Shown one piece after another: positions 32,595 to 43,266 of a stretch of 64,000 nt of DNA. Under the pieces are notes generated by a model. It was not told where the DNA came from, ran no database searches, and worked only from the letters and a program-made list of their open reading frames with translations. The stretch's first letter is position 1. Each line of letters opens with the position of its first letter. Source of the stretch: Phytophthora quininea (lineage: Eukaryota; Oomycota; Peronosporomycetes; Peronosporales; Peronosporaceae); NCBI GenBank assembly GCA_011947345.1, contig JAAVTG010000215.1:62001-126000 (forward strand), in the 5' to 3' direction. The position numbers and the translations under genes were made by a program.

Positions 32595-35500
32595 ATGAAC
32601 TTAGCCATTCCTGGCTTTCCAGTTTCGTTGAAAACCTTCCAAGTTATGCCTGTTCCGGAGAAGAAAGACGTCGTACTAGGTATGGTGTGGGTCCGTGAGC
32701 AGAACCCAGATATTAACTGGGAAACGTTGCAAATCAAACCTCGCAACAATACAACAGCCAGTCCGATTCAAGTCAAACTGTTCAGCCCGACCAAACGTCC
32801 AGCAAGACGAGTAGCTGGAAGACGCTATTCTCGCTTGGATAAAAGTCGCGAGATTTTCAACTTCTATCGCCATCACGGTCACCAAGGACAACACGGCTCT
32901 ACGAAGATCATTTCGTCGAACCAGTTTCTTCGAATGCTTCAAAAGGACAAGGACATTGAAACTGTATTCATGATCAATCCCCATGACTCCGAGAAGGCGG
33001 AACGCTTCAAGAGTCAAGGTTGGGAGGCTCTCAAGGACAATCCTGCGTATCCAGTATTGCGCAAGTATGCGGACACAGTTTTCCGTACGGAACTCCCTAA
33101 TGAGACGCCACCGGTACGTGAAGGTATCGAGCATGAGATCCTGCTGAAACCTGGAACTCATCCAGTTTCGGTGAAGCAGTGGCGCCAAAGTCCTGAGCAA
33201 CGCCAGATTATACAAGACTGGACCAAAGAAATGGTCCAGGCAGGCATCATACGACCAAGTACGTCAGCTTTTAGTGCACCAACGTTCTGTGTGAAGAAGC
33301 CAGTTGGATGGCGTATCGTGCACGACTTTCGTCAGCTGAATCTAGCGACAATCTTGCCAGCAATCCCAATGCCGCGGAAGGAAGATACCTCTGACGCAAT
33401 GGCAGGCAGCTTTTGGTATTCGTGCATGGATCTACTCTGGGGATATTACCAAGTCAAGCTAAGGGAATCCGATATACCCTTTACAGCGTTTTCGACTCCA
33501 GACGGTCTTTTTGAATACCTCGTCACTCCCATGGGACTCAGTGGTAGTCCAGGAACGTTTAACCGCCTTTTGCAGAAGGTTTTTCGGGATTTACGTGACG
33601 TTATGCGAATCTACTTCGACGACATCTATGTGTTCACTAAAAGTGAAGATGTCTCTGAGCACCTCGAGGGTTTGGATCGAGTGCTCAAGCGCTGTGAAGA
33701 GCAGAAGCTCTACATCAAGTTGTCCAAATGCCAGTTTTGCGTGGATGAAATTCCATGCCTGGGCGACTTTGTTGGGCGCAACGGTGTCCGTATGGACCCA
33801 GATAAGGTCAAGATCATTGCCGATTGGCCTATTCCAAAGACAAAGAAGCAAATGGAAAGCTTCTTGGGGACAACTGTGTACGTCTCCAGATTCTGCAAGG
33901 ATTTTGCTCAATTTGCAGGTCCTTTGCATGAAAGTATCAAGGGCAAACGGTCTCGTGAGCCAATCCAGCTCACTGAAGACCAATTGCGATGCTTTGAAGA
34001 ACTCAAGCGTCGCTTATCGTCTCCACCTGTCCTCAAACTTCCTGATCTTTCAAAGCCTTTTGGCATCAGGATGGACGCCTCGAACTTCGCGATCGGGGGA
34101 GTCTTGTTTCAAAACGAGGGAGGGTTGGAACATCCAATTGCTTTTACTGGTCGAAAGATGAAACCCGCTGAGCTGAATTACTCAGTTCGCGAACAAGAGC
34201 TGCTCGCAATTATGCATGCTCTGAAGACATGGCGCGTCTATCTATTGGACAAGCCGTTTACTGTCGAAACCGACCACAAGAGTATTGAGATGATTCTGAC
34301 ACAGAAGACGACTAACCGAAGGATTGCCCGTTGGTTCAATGAACTTGCTGAGTTCCAGCCACTATTCAAGTGGATTCCTGGAGAAACCAATACTGTAGCA
34401 GATGCCCTATCAAGAAAGCCAGACTTCGAGCACAAGGCCGCTCAAGTCAGCCTAAAAGAACTTCTTGAGTCTGCTCAAAACCGCGAAATTGTGGCGACGA
34501 TGGTTGCCTCAAAGGTGACTGTCGCTCAATCAGCTAAGCAGATGTACTCAAGGAAGAAGGAACTGCTATGGATTATCAAACGTCTGAATGAAGGTGTCTC
34601 GATGCCACGTTATTCAATCAACGACGGCGTCTTATACTATCAGACAGGCGAAGATGAGACTCCACGTTTATACATTCCAGACGACGAAGATCTCAAGAAT
34701 CGCGTTATCTGTGAAAACCATGACTCAGTGTCAGCTGGCCATCCTGGGTATTATAAGACCTATTTGGCTGTTCGCGAAAAGTACTATTGGCCAAGAATGT
34801 CCAAGTATATCCAGCGCTATGTCAACACGTGTGAGATGTGTCAGCGCAACAAGGCTAGGCAAACAAAGCCACCAGGACTACTCCAATCGTTGGATGTTCC
34901 AAGAGGCAGATGGACTGATATATCCATAGATTTCATCGTGTCTCTTCCATCGACTAAAGAAGGATACAACTCGATTATGGTCATTGTTGATCGTTTGGCC
35001 AAGCGAGCCAAGTTCATTGCAACTAAGACAACAGAAGATTCTACGGAAATCGCAAACGTGTTCATGAAGAATTACGTCAAGGACCATGGCATGCCCAAGA
35101 CCATTGTGTCCGATAGAGACACCAAGTTTACGTCTAAGTTTTGGAAAGCAACTATGACAGCTATGGGAACACAGCACAAATTATCGTCTGCATTCCGACC
35201 CCAAACTGACGGACAAACGGAAAGAACGAACCGTTTCATTGGAGACTATCTCCGAGGTGTCGTTAGTCCAACCCAAAATGACTGGAATGACTATCTCCAC
35301 TTGGCAGAAATTGCCTACAATCGACGTGTACACTCTACGATAGGGATGTCACCGTTCGAAGCGGATCTAGGATATATACCCTACATGCCAGATGATGTGG
35401 CAGCAGATCCAGAGTTTAAGAAGTTGGAGAAATCAGCGCAAGAGTTTTTGCTTCGACAAGAAACTCTGCTCAAGATTGCACAAGATCGCATGAGCGAAGC

Positions 35501-35999
35501 GCAGGAGCATATGAAGCATTACTACGACAAGAAAAGACACGTGCAGGACTTTGAAGTCAACGATATGGTGTTGTTAGACGGAAAGAATATGGACATCCGT
35601 CACAAGGGATATGCCCAGTCGAAGAAGCTCGCTCCAAGATACATTGGACCGTTTCCAGTGTTGAAGAAGATCTCGAAGGATTCCTATGAGTTGGGATTAT
35701 CGAAGGGATTGAAGATGCACCCGGTGTTTCACACACCACTACTAAAACCGTACAAGAAGGACACCAATCGTAAGCAGAAGGTGAACAAAGTGGTGTTAGC
35801 CGATGGCTCCGAGGGACAACTCGTTGAGGCCGTAATTGGGCATCGCAAGTACAAGGGGAAACCTCAGTACAAGGTTTGGTGGCTTGGCGAATCGAAGTCA
35901 GAGGCCACCTGGGAGCCCGTGGAGAATCTAAAGCAGATTCCCGGACTCATTGATCTCTATTGGGGAATCAAGAAGAGACCGAAGCCATTTTCGAAATAG
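32595..35999 (+). CDS. Chromovirus Pol: RT, RNase H, integrase, chromodomain
   Basis: A single open frame of 1134 residues. RT: IRPSTSAFSAPTF and the catalytic YFDDIYVF box near residue 340. RNase H: MDASNFAIGGVLF near 495 and ETDHKSIEMI near 560. Integrase: HHCC module (H..H near 715, CEMCQRNK near 745) and DDE core with D776 (SIDFIV), D837 (VSDRDTKF) and E876 (DGQTERTNRF). Chromodomain at about 1075-1125 (AVIGHRKYKGKPQYKVWWLG, EATWEPVENL). All catalytic residues are present. The stop at 35997-35999 lies 22 bp before the right LTR, next to a purine-rich AAGAGAGGT. The protein could be active if made by another route than the broken gag frame. Confidence 0.95.
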   Translation: MNLAIPGFPVSLKTFQVMPVPEKKDVVLGMVWVREQNPDINWETLQIKPRNNTTASPIQVKLFSPTKRPARRVAGRRYSRLDKSREIFNFYRHHGHQGQHGSTKIISSNQFLRMLQKDKDIETVFMINPHDSEKAERFKSQGWEALKDNPAYPVLRKYADTVFRTELPNETPPVREGIEHEILLKPGTHPVSVKQWRQSPEQRQIIQDWTKEMVQAGIIRPSTSAFSAPTFCVKKPVGWRIVHDFRQLNLATILPAIPMPRKEDTSDAMAGSFWYSCMDLLWGYYQVKLRESDIPFTAFSTPDGLFEYLVTPMGLSGSPGTFNRLLQKVFRDLRDVMRIYFDDIYVFTKSEDVSEHLEGLDRVLKRCEEQKLYIKLSKCQFCVDEIPCLGDFVGRNGVRMDPDKVKIIADWPIPKTKKQMESFLGTTVYVSRFCKDFAQFAGPLHESIKGKRSREPIQLTEDQLRCFEELKRRLSSPPVLKLPDLSKPFGIRMDASNFAIGGVLFQNEGGLEHPIAFTGRKMKPAELNYSVREQELLAIMHALKTWRVYLLDKPFTVETDHKSIEMILTQKTTNRRIARWFNELAEFQPLFKWIPGETNTVADALSRKPDFEHKAAQVSLKELLESAQNREIVATMVASKVTVAQSAKQMYSRKKELLWIIKRLNEGVSMPRYSINDGVLYYQTGEDETPRLYIPDDEDLKNRVICENHDSVSAGHPGYYKTYLAVREKYYWPRMSKYIQRYVNTCEMCQRNKARQTKPPGLLQSLDVPRGRWTDISIDFIVSLPSTKEGYNSIMVIVDRLAKRAKFIATKTTEDSTEIANVFMKNYVKDHGMPKTIVSDRDTKFTSKFWKATMTAMGTQHKLSSAFRPQTDGQTERTNRFIGDYLRGVVSPTQNDWNDYLHLAEIAYNRRVHSTIGMSPFEADLGYIPYMPDDVAADPEFKKLEKSAQEFLLRQETLLKIAQDRMSEAQEHMKHYYDKKRHVQDFEVNDMVLLDGKNMDIRHKGYAQSKKLAPRYIGPFPVLKKISKDSYELGLSKGLKMHPVFHTPLLKPYKKDTNRKQKVNKVVLADGSEGQLVEAVIGHRKYKGKPQYKVWWLGESKSEATWEPVENLKQIPGLIDLYWGIKKRPKPFSK

Positions 36000-36021
36000 G
36001 CGTCTTCTTGAAGAGAGGTCA

Positions 36022-36569
36022 TGTGACGGAATTGCCGTCAGCGACAACATGTTGCAGACGACAACCCCGACAATACGTTTTGAGACTATCCAGATTATGC
36101 TGGATAGCTGGCTATCTTTATGGTAGTAAACATACATACATAAAGCATTCCTATTGGTCGAGGGCTTCAAGTTCAAGATTACACCTTCTAGGTGTCTCAA
36201 GAACGTCCCACAATCTTTACTCTGATTGGCTCTTAAGTTCTACGGATTTGAAAGAATCCAGTTATTGATGGATTCTTGATTATGGGACGCATCAAGAAGA
36301 TTCAAGATTCGAGCTACGTTTCCAGTTAGGAGCTGTTCATTGGTAGATTTAGGATTCATATGGACTTAGAGAATTGATAGGCTTTAGGATGGGAACTGGA
36401 TTTCCCTTTGCGTTTCCCCAACGCGCGCTAGCAAGATAAACCCGCCAGATCAATCTCACTTCTCAATTTACTCTCCAAGTGCCAAGGCTCCTCCTCCCTC
36501 CGACTACAGCTCCGCCCGCAGCAACACCGCCGTCTCGCTCAACGCTCCTCGCCCGCGCTAGTTGTTACA
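36022..36569 (+). repeat. Right LTR of the chromovirus
   Basis: Starts TGTGACGG and ends TGTTACA. The first 447 bases match the left LTR exactly; the last about 100 differ in length and sequence (548 versus 565 bp in total). Confidence 0.85.
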
Positions 36570-37341
36570 TCGGCAGTATCTTAGACTGCTACTAGAGACT
36601 TGCTGTCTGTCCGTTTGTCTGTCAGTCTGTCGGTCGGTCCGTCGCCGAGTTTCGATGGACAAGATCCGGCGCTGCCATTGGCTGCCGAGCGCCAGCGACG
36701 GCGGCGTCCATTCGCCAAAAGATTTTCACCCAATCGCTGCCGAGCGGAGCGAAGGCGGCCCGAGAAGGTGGACCACACCAATTCGTACTTTACTGGGACG
36801 TTCGCCCCCAAATTCAAAGAAGAAGCGCGCGCGGCTGTCTAGTGGAAAGGTGCGTTGCACGTATGCATGTTAGACTTAAGTGGAGACGAAGCCACCACGC
36901 ACAGATAGTCCTAGACTCCTGGGAGGAAGTTAGGGTGAAGTATATGGCCCAGCGCTTGCGCTGGGGGTGTCGTGCTAAGGGGCTGCGGCCCACCACCCAC
37001 TCTGAGTGAGAGCACCTATGGCGCCTGCCTATTGGCCAAATTTACCCGAAGCTTTCGACCTGTTGATGTCGAGCTTCCGCTGAAAAGCGATGTGCAACGG
37101 ATATCGCACGGAGACTCTCAGTACTGCCCGGGCGCTCAAACCTGGACTTGCCGACGGTGCCATTTATGGTGCAGCAAAAACCACTCCGTACCCATTTTTG
37201 GGTATGTTGTAGGCGGGATATGTTTGCGGCTTATTACGAAGGGAGCTGGCACGCCAGGCAGTACGCAGATGCAAACACACTCAACAAAAACGACGCAAAA
37301 GACCCAAGATCCGAGATCAAGACTCCAACCTGCATATAAAA
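36570..37341. other. Junction between chromovirus and Helitron
   Basis: No supported gene. It contains a TCTG/TCGG-rich simple repeat at 36600-36645 and a perfect hairpin at 36948-36965 (CCCAGCGC-TT-GCGCTGGG). A Cys-rich short segment near 37125-37180 (CRRCHLWCSKNHSV) recalls transposase zinc ribbons but is too short to assign. The 5' end of the Helitron should be here but was not found. Confidence 0.45.
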
Positions 37342-37407
37342 ATGTGGACGTACTTAGACGTAATGTCTAACGCGCTGTGTGACTCTGTTTCGTGTCCACA
37401 GGACGCC

Positions 37408-39085
37408 ATGGCGCGACCCAAGCGCAAGCGGACGCGCGAGGACATAGAGAAAGAGTTGCGGGAGAACGAACGTGTTAACGCGACTCCATGCGAACCTGAG
37501 AATCGTGCGGACAAGCGGAAGCGCCAACGAAGACGAAGTAGCAGGCGATGTAATCTCAACAAGGCTCTGGAAGCGTTAACGTTGAACGCGGACCACATCA
37601 CAACTCGGGAGGTCCAAGCACCAGCTGTCGACATAAATGGCGATCAAGAAGGTAAACAGGAGGAAGATGACCCAGCAGAACATCAACGACGTTACGCCGA
37701 GTCTGTGGGAGAAATTGCCCCCGTGACGGTGGCAACTCCTGCACCAAGTGCGGTAATACCTGAACCAGACGAAGCGGAGAGGATCCGTGCGAAGAAAGCC
37801 GAAAACGCGCGGAAACGGAGAGCCAACATGACCGCATCTCAGAAAGAACGTACTCGGACGCGAAATCGAGAGCTGCAGCGGATTCGACGAGCCAGGAAGA
37901 AAGAAGACCAGGTTCAGGCCAGGAGAGAACACGACAGATTGTACCAAGAAGCTCGCCGTGCTAATCGAACCGAGGAGGCGCGGGAGGAAATTCGAGAGTG
38001 TGATCGCGTCTATCGTGGCAGCCGTCGAGAAGGTCAGTCACAAGAAGAGAGAGAGAGAGAGAGAACGAGACCGGGATCGAACGTACCAGGTCAATCGTCG
38101 CGAGAATCAATGCCAAGACGAGAGAGACCGCGAGCGGGAACGAGGTCGTATGTACCAACAGCGTCATCGTGGTAATCAATCACAGGAAGAGAAGGAAAGC
38201 GAGCGAGAGCGCGATCGCTCCTACCAGGAGGCTAGACGCTATGACGAGACTGAAGAAGAACGTACAAGTCGCCAGGAGGAAGCGCGAGCAAGCCAAGAAG
38301 CTCGACGATCGCTCCTGACAGAAGCCGAGCGTGAGGCGGAACGTGAACGTAATCGCATCGATCACGAAGTTCGGCGTATACTCCAAGGAAACCACGAACG
38401 GGAGGCAGCTCTGAACCGTGATACATTGCGGCGTCGACAGAGGCATGGCGCCCAAACGGAGGCACAGCGTGCGGAGCGACGCGAGGCCGAAAACGAGAAC
38501 AGGCGGGTTAGAAACCGTTGCCCTCGACGAGGTCACGCACTCTGTAACCACGAGAGCTTCTGCAAGTCCAAAGTGTCTGGGAAAAATGTTGAAGACGGTC
38601 GGCACAAGCTTCCTGATCAGATACAGTGTGCTTGGTGTGGGGCCTGGAAATGGCCGGGTGAATCTGCTTTCTCATGTTGTCTGAAGGGAAAGGTACAGCT
38701 ACCGGGATTGAAAGCAGCTCCCAATTACCTCCACGGCTTTTATCGAGAGCAGGAGTTCAGAGAACACATCCGTGCGTACAATCAAGTGTTTGCTTTCACG
38801 TCCGTCGGGGCGTCTAGAAGTGATAGCTCCGCCATTCAACGCGTGAGAGAGGATACTTCGGTGCAGGGGCAGCGCGGTGTTTACACGTACAGGATCCAAG
38901 GTGCCATGGGTCACTATCTCGGTTCTCTACTCCCGTCGATCGACTACTTCGACACAAGCCAACCAGCACCTGCGAAGTTCGCACAGATTTACATCGTAGA
39001 TCCGGATATGCATAAACGGGCAGCGCGTCGCGAAGGCATTTTTGCTCACTTGGACCGGGAAAACTGGGAACCCTCGAGCACATGA
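37408..39085 (+). pseudogene. Helitron N-terminal protein with Arg/Glu-rich tandem repeats
   Basis: Starts at the ATG at 37408 (MARPKRKRTREDIEKEL). A basic region is followed by roughly 20-25-residue repeats rich in Arg, Glu and Gln (RERDRSYQEARR, REHDRLYQEARR) from about 37900 to 38430. A (GA)n tract at 38046-38064 lies where the frame changes from the first to the second ORF. Downstream is a Cys-rich zinc-binding stretch (CAWCGAWKWPGESAFSCC, about 38625-38680) and the beginning of the Helitron helicase-like N-domain (YRIQGAMGHYLGSLLP, FAQIYIVDPDM), ending at 39085. Confidence 0.75.
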
Positions 39086-41094
39086 TGGCAACAGTTAATC
39101 CTTTCGGGCAGCAGTTCTTGAATTTTGGAGAACTCCTTCGGAAAGAGGTAGCGGACGGGAAAGAGATCGTGGATCTCCAGTTTAACCTGTACGCGGATCG
39201 CAGGCGACCTGGCACAACAAATTTACCAACCGTGTCTGAGGTTGGGGCGACACTGGTGGAGGACGGAAACCTCGACAAACACAGAGACCTTATCATCTAC
39301 ACGAAGCAGCGGCGTCTCCTCCGTTTGTTCGAGACGAACCCGATGTACGACCCACTCCAGTAGCCGTTGCTTTTTCCAAGCGGAGAGTTAGGATGGTCTT
39401 TCACCGATACCTATGCAAACGGCCAGACACGTCGGGAGGAGCCCAAGATGTCTCTTCGAGAGTTCACGGCTTTTCGTTTGTTCCCTAAGCCGGGTGATGG
39501 ATCAGTGCTACATCTCGGTGGTCGGCTTTTTCAGCAATGGTGTGTGGATCAACGAGCTAAAGTGGAGCAGGATAGTTTAAGGTGGGTTGCGAATAACCAG
39601 AAAGAGATCCGCGCGGACCTGTACAGAGGTGTGGAAGACGCCTACATCAACGAGAGTGAGGTTGAGATGCGTGATGAGGAGAGCCACGCGGGTTCTGGGG
39701 GCCGTCAGCAAAAACATTTCCTGAACCAGTACGGCTTGCGGCGGATTCTACCAGCGACCTATACTGGTAGCCCCGATACATGTACAAATGCTACAAGGAC
39801 TCTATGACAATTGTGGCCGAGTATGGAAAGCCAGATATTTTCATGACGATGACTTGCAACCCAGAGTGGAGTGAAATTACAAGTGAGCTGTCGGAAGGAC
39901 AGACGGCACAGGACCGTCCCGATATCGTTGCGCGTGTCTGGAACCAGAAATTGCGGGAATTACTTGCAGATTTGGACGCCGGTGTGTTGGGCCGTGTTCG
40001 TGCTCGGATTTACGTTGTGGAGTTTCAGAAGCGAGGTCTGCCGCATGCACACATATTGATTATTCTGGATGATGAGGATAAGCCGCGAAGCCGAGAAGTG
40101 ATTGATGCGATGGTGTCCGCCGAAATACCCGACGAGGCGACCAACCCTGATCTTTACAAGACCGTGATGACGTGTATGATGCACGGCCCGTGTGGCGCCG
40201 CGAATCCCAATTGTGCTTGCATGAAAGACGGGAAGTGCTCCAAAGGTTTTCCGAAAAAGTTGAATACGGCGACTCAGGCGAATGTGAATGGATATCCAGA
40301 GTATAAACGCCGCGAGCGGAGTGCGGGAGTTTTAAAGTTCAAAGGGCGGAAGTATGATAATGCTACCGCAAACAAGTGGGTGGTCCCCTATAACCCGTAC
40401 TTCTCTCAGAAGTACGATTGCCACATCAACGTAGAGGTTTGTACTGGAATCACCGCGGTCAAGTATATTTACAAGTACGTGTACAAGGGATCAGATAGGA
40501 CCGTCATGACAATCGTCGTCGTCGATTCGGGCAATGGTCGTCCGTCTGAGCAACGCCTGAGCGAGGAGCCAAACGAAATCCTGCGATATTTAGATGCTCG
40601 GTATATTTCCCCTGTGGAGGCGTGCATCCGGCTTCTGAATTACGCGGTTCAAGGGAAAACTCACTCTGTCGTGCAACTTACCGTGCATTTGGAGAGAGAG
40701 CATATGATTCATTTCGACGTAAGGGAAGATCCCACCGCGATTCTGGAAAGAAGTGCGCACACGCACCTCACGAGGTTTTTGAATTATGTCAGAGCGACGC
40801 CCCAGAGAACCAGATCGCGAAGACGATGCTGTACAAAGACATCCCCAAGGAGTTCGTTTGGAACGAGAAGCAGTGGGTTCGGCGTAAGCAGTATAGAGCG
40901 GCACTCGGAAGATTGGTTCATGTGTCCCCCGGGATGGCGAGAAGTTTTTCCTCCGAATACTGCTCTGCAATCGAAGAGGACCTACATCGTTCGAGGATAT
41001 ACGGGCAGTTAACGGCGTCGTATGTCCCACGTTTAGGGATGCGGCGTTACAATTGGGATATCTTGACAACGACCAAGAGTGGGTTGCATGCATG
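39082..41094 (+). pseudogene. Helitron Rep (HUH endonuclease) region
   Basis: Reads on from the previous frame: MMATVNPFGQQFLNFGELLR, a TAG at 39361-39363, LREFTAFRLFPKPGDGS and, after a frameshift near 39790, the Rep core. Motifs: MTMTCNPEWSEI, the HUH motif in RGLPHAHILI (about 40035-40065), a Cys cluster (CGAANPNCACMKDGKCSKGFP) and the two-tyrosine motif KYIYKYVYKG (about 40460-40490). The catalytic His and both Tyr are present. Frameshifts near 40830 and 41050 break the link to the helicase. The enzyme nicks and joins single strands in rolling-circle transposition. Confidence 0.85.
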
Positions 41095-41100
41095 ACAGAG

Positions 41101-43017
41101 GCTGCAAGTTTTCAGATGCCATACCAACTTCGACAGCTCTTCAGTACACTGTTAGTGTACTCGATGCCAAGCGACGTCCGTGGGTTGTGGGACCAATTCT
41201 ATGAGGAATTGAATCGGGACATAGCGCATAAGCACCGGGATCTCCCCGAGTCTACACGAGAGACTGTGGTGATGTTTGAGACGCTAAAAGCGTGAACGAT
41301 TTGCTAAAGGTGAGTGGGTATGCTGTGACCGATATTGACCTTCCGCAGTTGAGTGATTTCCCGAGTTTGGTTCGAGAGTCTCTTCTCGACAACAATCTCA
41401 TACGCCGCGAGAAAAGCTACAGCACAAGGACATTAGAGGCTATTGTTCGCGACGAGGCCAAACTCAACGAAGGGCAGAAAGCCGTATCCGATCAGATCAT
41501 ACAAGCCGTCGAAGCCGAGTTAGGACATGGGATATCGACGACCAGCGCTTCGCGTAACGACGGGGGCAGGTCATCCACACGGGAAATTTCACAAAAGCTT
41601 TTCTTTGTTGATGGGCCTGGTGGAACGGGAAAGTCTACATTACTTCGACGCATTTTGGCCAGGGTGCGTCTGGATAGGAATATTGCACTTGCTGTTGCAT
41701 CCAGTGGAATTGCGTCTCTGCTTCTCATGGGCGGGCGTACGGCGCATTCTACTTTCAAAATTCCGCTGAAACTGGACAAGGACTCTACGTGTTCGATTTT
41801 AAACAGTCGCACCTGCGCAAGCTTATCCAGCAGACCAGTTTGGTCATTTGGGGTGAAGCTCCGATGACGCATCGCCACGCGTTTGAGGCTGTCGACCGAA
41901 CGCTACGGGACATTATGGATAACCCCAGGGAGCCTTTCGGCGGAAAGGTTTTTGTGCTCTCAGGAGATTTCCGCCAGATCCTTCCTGTCGTGAAGAGAGG
42001 CACGCCCGCAGAAACGATCAACGCGTGTATAAAGGAATCGCCTCTGTGGAGACACTTTTGCAGGTTCGGTTAACACAGAACATGCGCATTGGGAGCGAGG
42101 GGACAGGAGAAAGCGACGAGGATAACCTCTCTTTCTCTGAATTTTGCTTGCCGTTGGAGAGGGTCGGCACGAAAAACGTGCTGATCTTGGCAATGACTAC
42201 ATTAAGATTCCAGCTGATATGCTGATCCCGAATCCTCCTGTAGAAGACGACGAGGACGAGGAAATAGCTCCAGGGGCAATACCAAGGGGTATGACCCGCA
42301 TCATTGACGCAATGTATGCCGACGTTGCCAATCCAGAGGTTGCAACGGATGAATATTTTGCCAGTCGGACCATTTTGACGACTACGAACGAGACGGTACG
42401 GAGAATCAACGAGGCAGTCGCAGCTCGACTTCCGGAGACAGCGCGGGAGTATTTGTCGGTGGACTCGGTGGAGGATGATGACGGAACATTTTTCGAGCAG
42501 GAGTTCCTCCACTCGGTGAACATGAACGGGATTCCACCTCACAGACTGTTGCTTAAGAAGGGCATCCCCATCATGATGATGAGAAATCATGATGATGAGA
42601 AATCTGAACCCGGATCTTGGACTGTGCAACGGAACGCGTCTACGAATCGTCGACTTGAAGGACCACGTCATTAGAGCAACAATTATGACTGGAGAACGAA
42701 CAGGCCAAGAAGTACTCATCTCGAGAATTATGTTCGTGAGCGACGACGACAACTCCGATTTCCCCTTCCGGCTACGACGAAAGCAGTTCCCCGTGCAACC
42801 AGCATTCGCCATGACGATTAACAAGGCCCAAGGTCAGACGGTGTTAAACTTGGGGCTGTACTTGGCTTCCCGTGCTTTTCGCATGGCCAGTTGTACGTGG
42901 CGTTGTCTCGCGTGACCTCTCGAAGCAAGTTCAAGGCATTGATTGAGTATCCAGAGTTTGTAGACCCGGACGGGGAGTGTACACGAGAAACATCGTGTAC
43001 ACGCAGATTTTTGATTA
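41101..43017 (+). pseudogene. Helitron Pif1-type helicase region
   Basis: A linker (AASFQMPYQLRQLFSTLLVY) leads to the SF1 helicase: Walker A GPGGTGKSTLL (about 41615-41640), motif Ia (AVASSGIASLLL), Walker B region (QTSLVIWGEAPM), FVLSGDFRQILPV (about 41950), RLTQNMR and, near the end, FAMTINKAQGQT (about 42810). A frameshift there puts QLYVALSRVTSR into another frame. At least five frame changes (41290, 41790, 42060, 42590, 42880) make it non-functional. The terminal frame ends at about 43017, 250 bp before the Helitron 3' end. Confidence 0.85.
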
Positions 43018-43238
43018 GGAGTCGAGGTTTATTGCTAGGCTAGATGTAGTAGCTTGCCACTACGAACAAGAACCTAGCTTTATGTTGGACAAATGGCTCT
43101 TGGCAATTTTCATGTATTTTATAAAACATTTTTTTACGGCTGTAGATTAAACTACTTAGTAGTTCGTGTAAAAGCTGCATCATCCCGCCGGAGCGTAGCG
43201 GAGGCGGGCGGTCCACAGCTGCATCCAACCGTAACCCA

Positions 43239-43266
43239 CCGCCGCGTAGCGGCGGCGCTCGGCTAG
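43239..43266 (+). repeat. Helitron 3' terminal hairpin and CTAG end
   Basis: A 7-bp stem with GTA loop (43239-43255), then CGCTCGG and CTAG. The next base is T at 43267, where DIRS-like coding sequence begins on the opposite strand. A related imperfect hairpin with the same GCGTAGCGG core lies at about 43187-43209. Confidence 0.85.

Larger units (their letters stand above)
29883..36569 (+). mobile_element. Chromoviral Ty3/Gypsy LTR retrotransposon
   Basis: Two LTRs (TGTGACGG...TGTTACA) enclose an extra ORF, gag, protease and a long intact pol with a chromodomain. The flanks show no target duplication: ACCTA precedes the left LTR, TCGGC follows the right. The LTRs are identical over 448 bp but differ at their 3' ends. 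The element has one frameshift in gag-nucleocapsid and one TAA before RT; otherwise it looks young. Confidence 0.9.
37342..43266 (+). mobile_element. Helitron with Rep and Pif1-type helicase, broken
   Basis: Coding order is that of autonomous Helitrons: a repetitive basic N-terminal protein, a Helitron Rep domain with HUH motif, and a Pif1 helicase. The 3' end is marked by a hairpin at 43239-43255 (CCGCCGC-GTA-GCGGCGG), 7 bases, then CTAG at 43263-43266 followed by T, as expected for CTRR ends inserted at A|T. The left end is not identified; 37342 is only the start of the first coding frame. Many frameshifts make it non-autonomous now. Confidence 0.85.

Noticed and set aside
36600..36645. TCTG-type simple repeat as possible CRISPR or satellite
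   Set aside because: Only a short degenerate tetranucleotide run, with no unit and spacer structure.
36948..36980. Perfect hairpin followed nine bases later by CTAA, like a second Helitron 3' end
   Set aside because: The next base is G rather than T, and no Helitron coding sequence lies to its left; chance palindrome is likelier.
37125..37180. Cys-rich piece resembling an ISXO2/Merlin transposase zinc ribbon
   Set aside because: About 20 codons without any catalytic part; not enough to assign.
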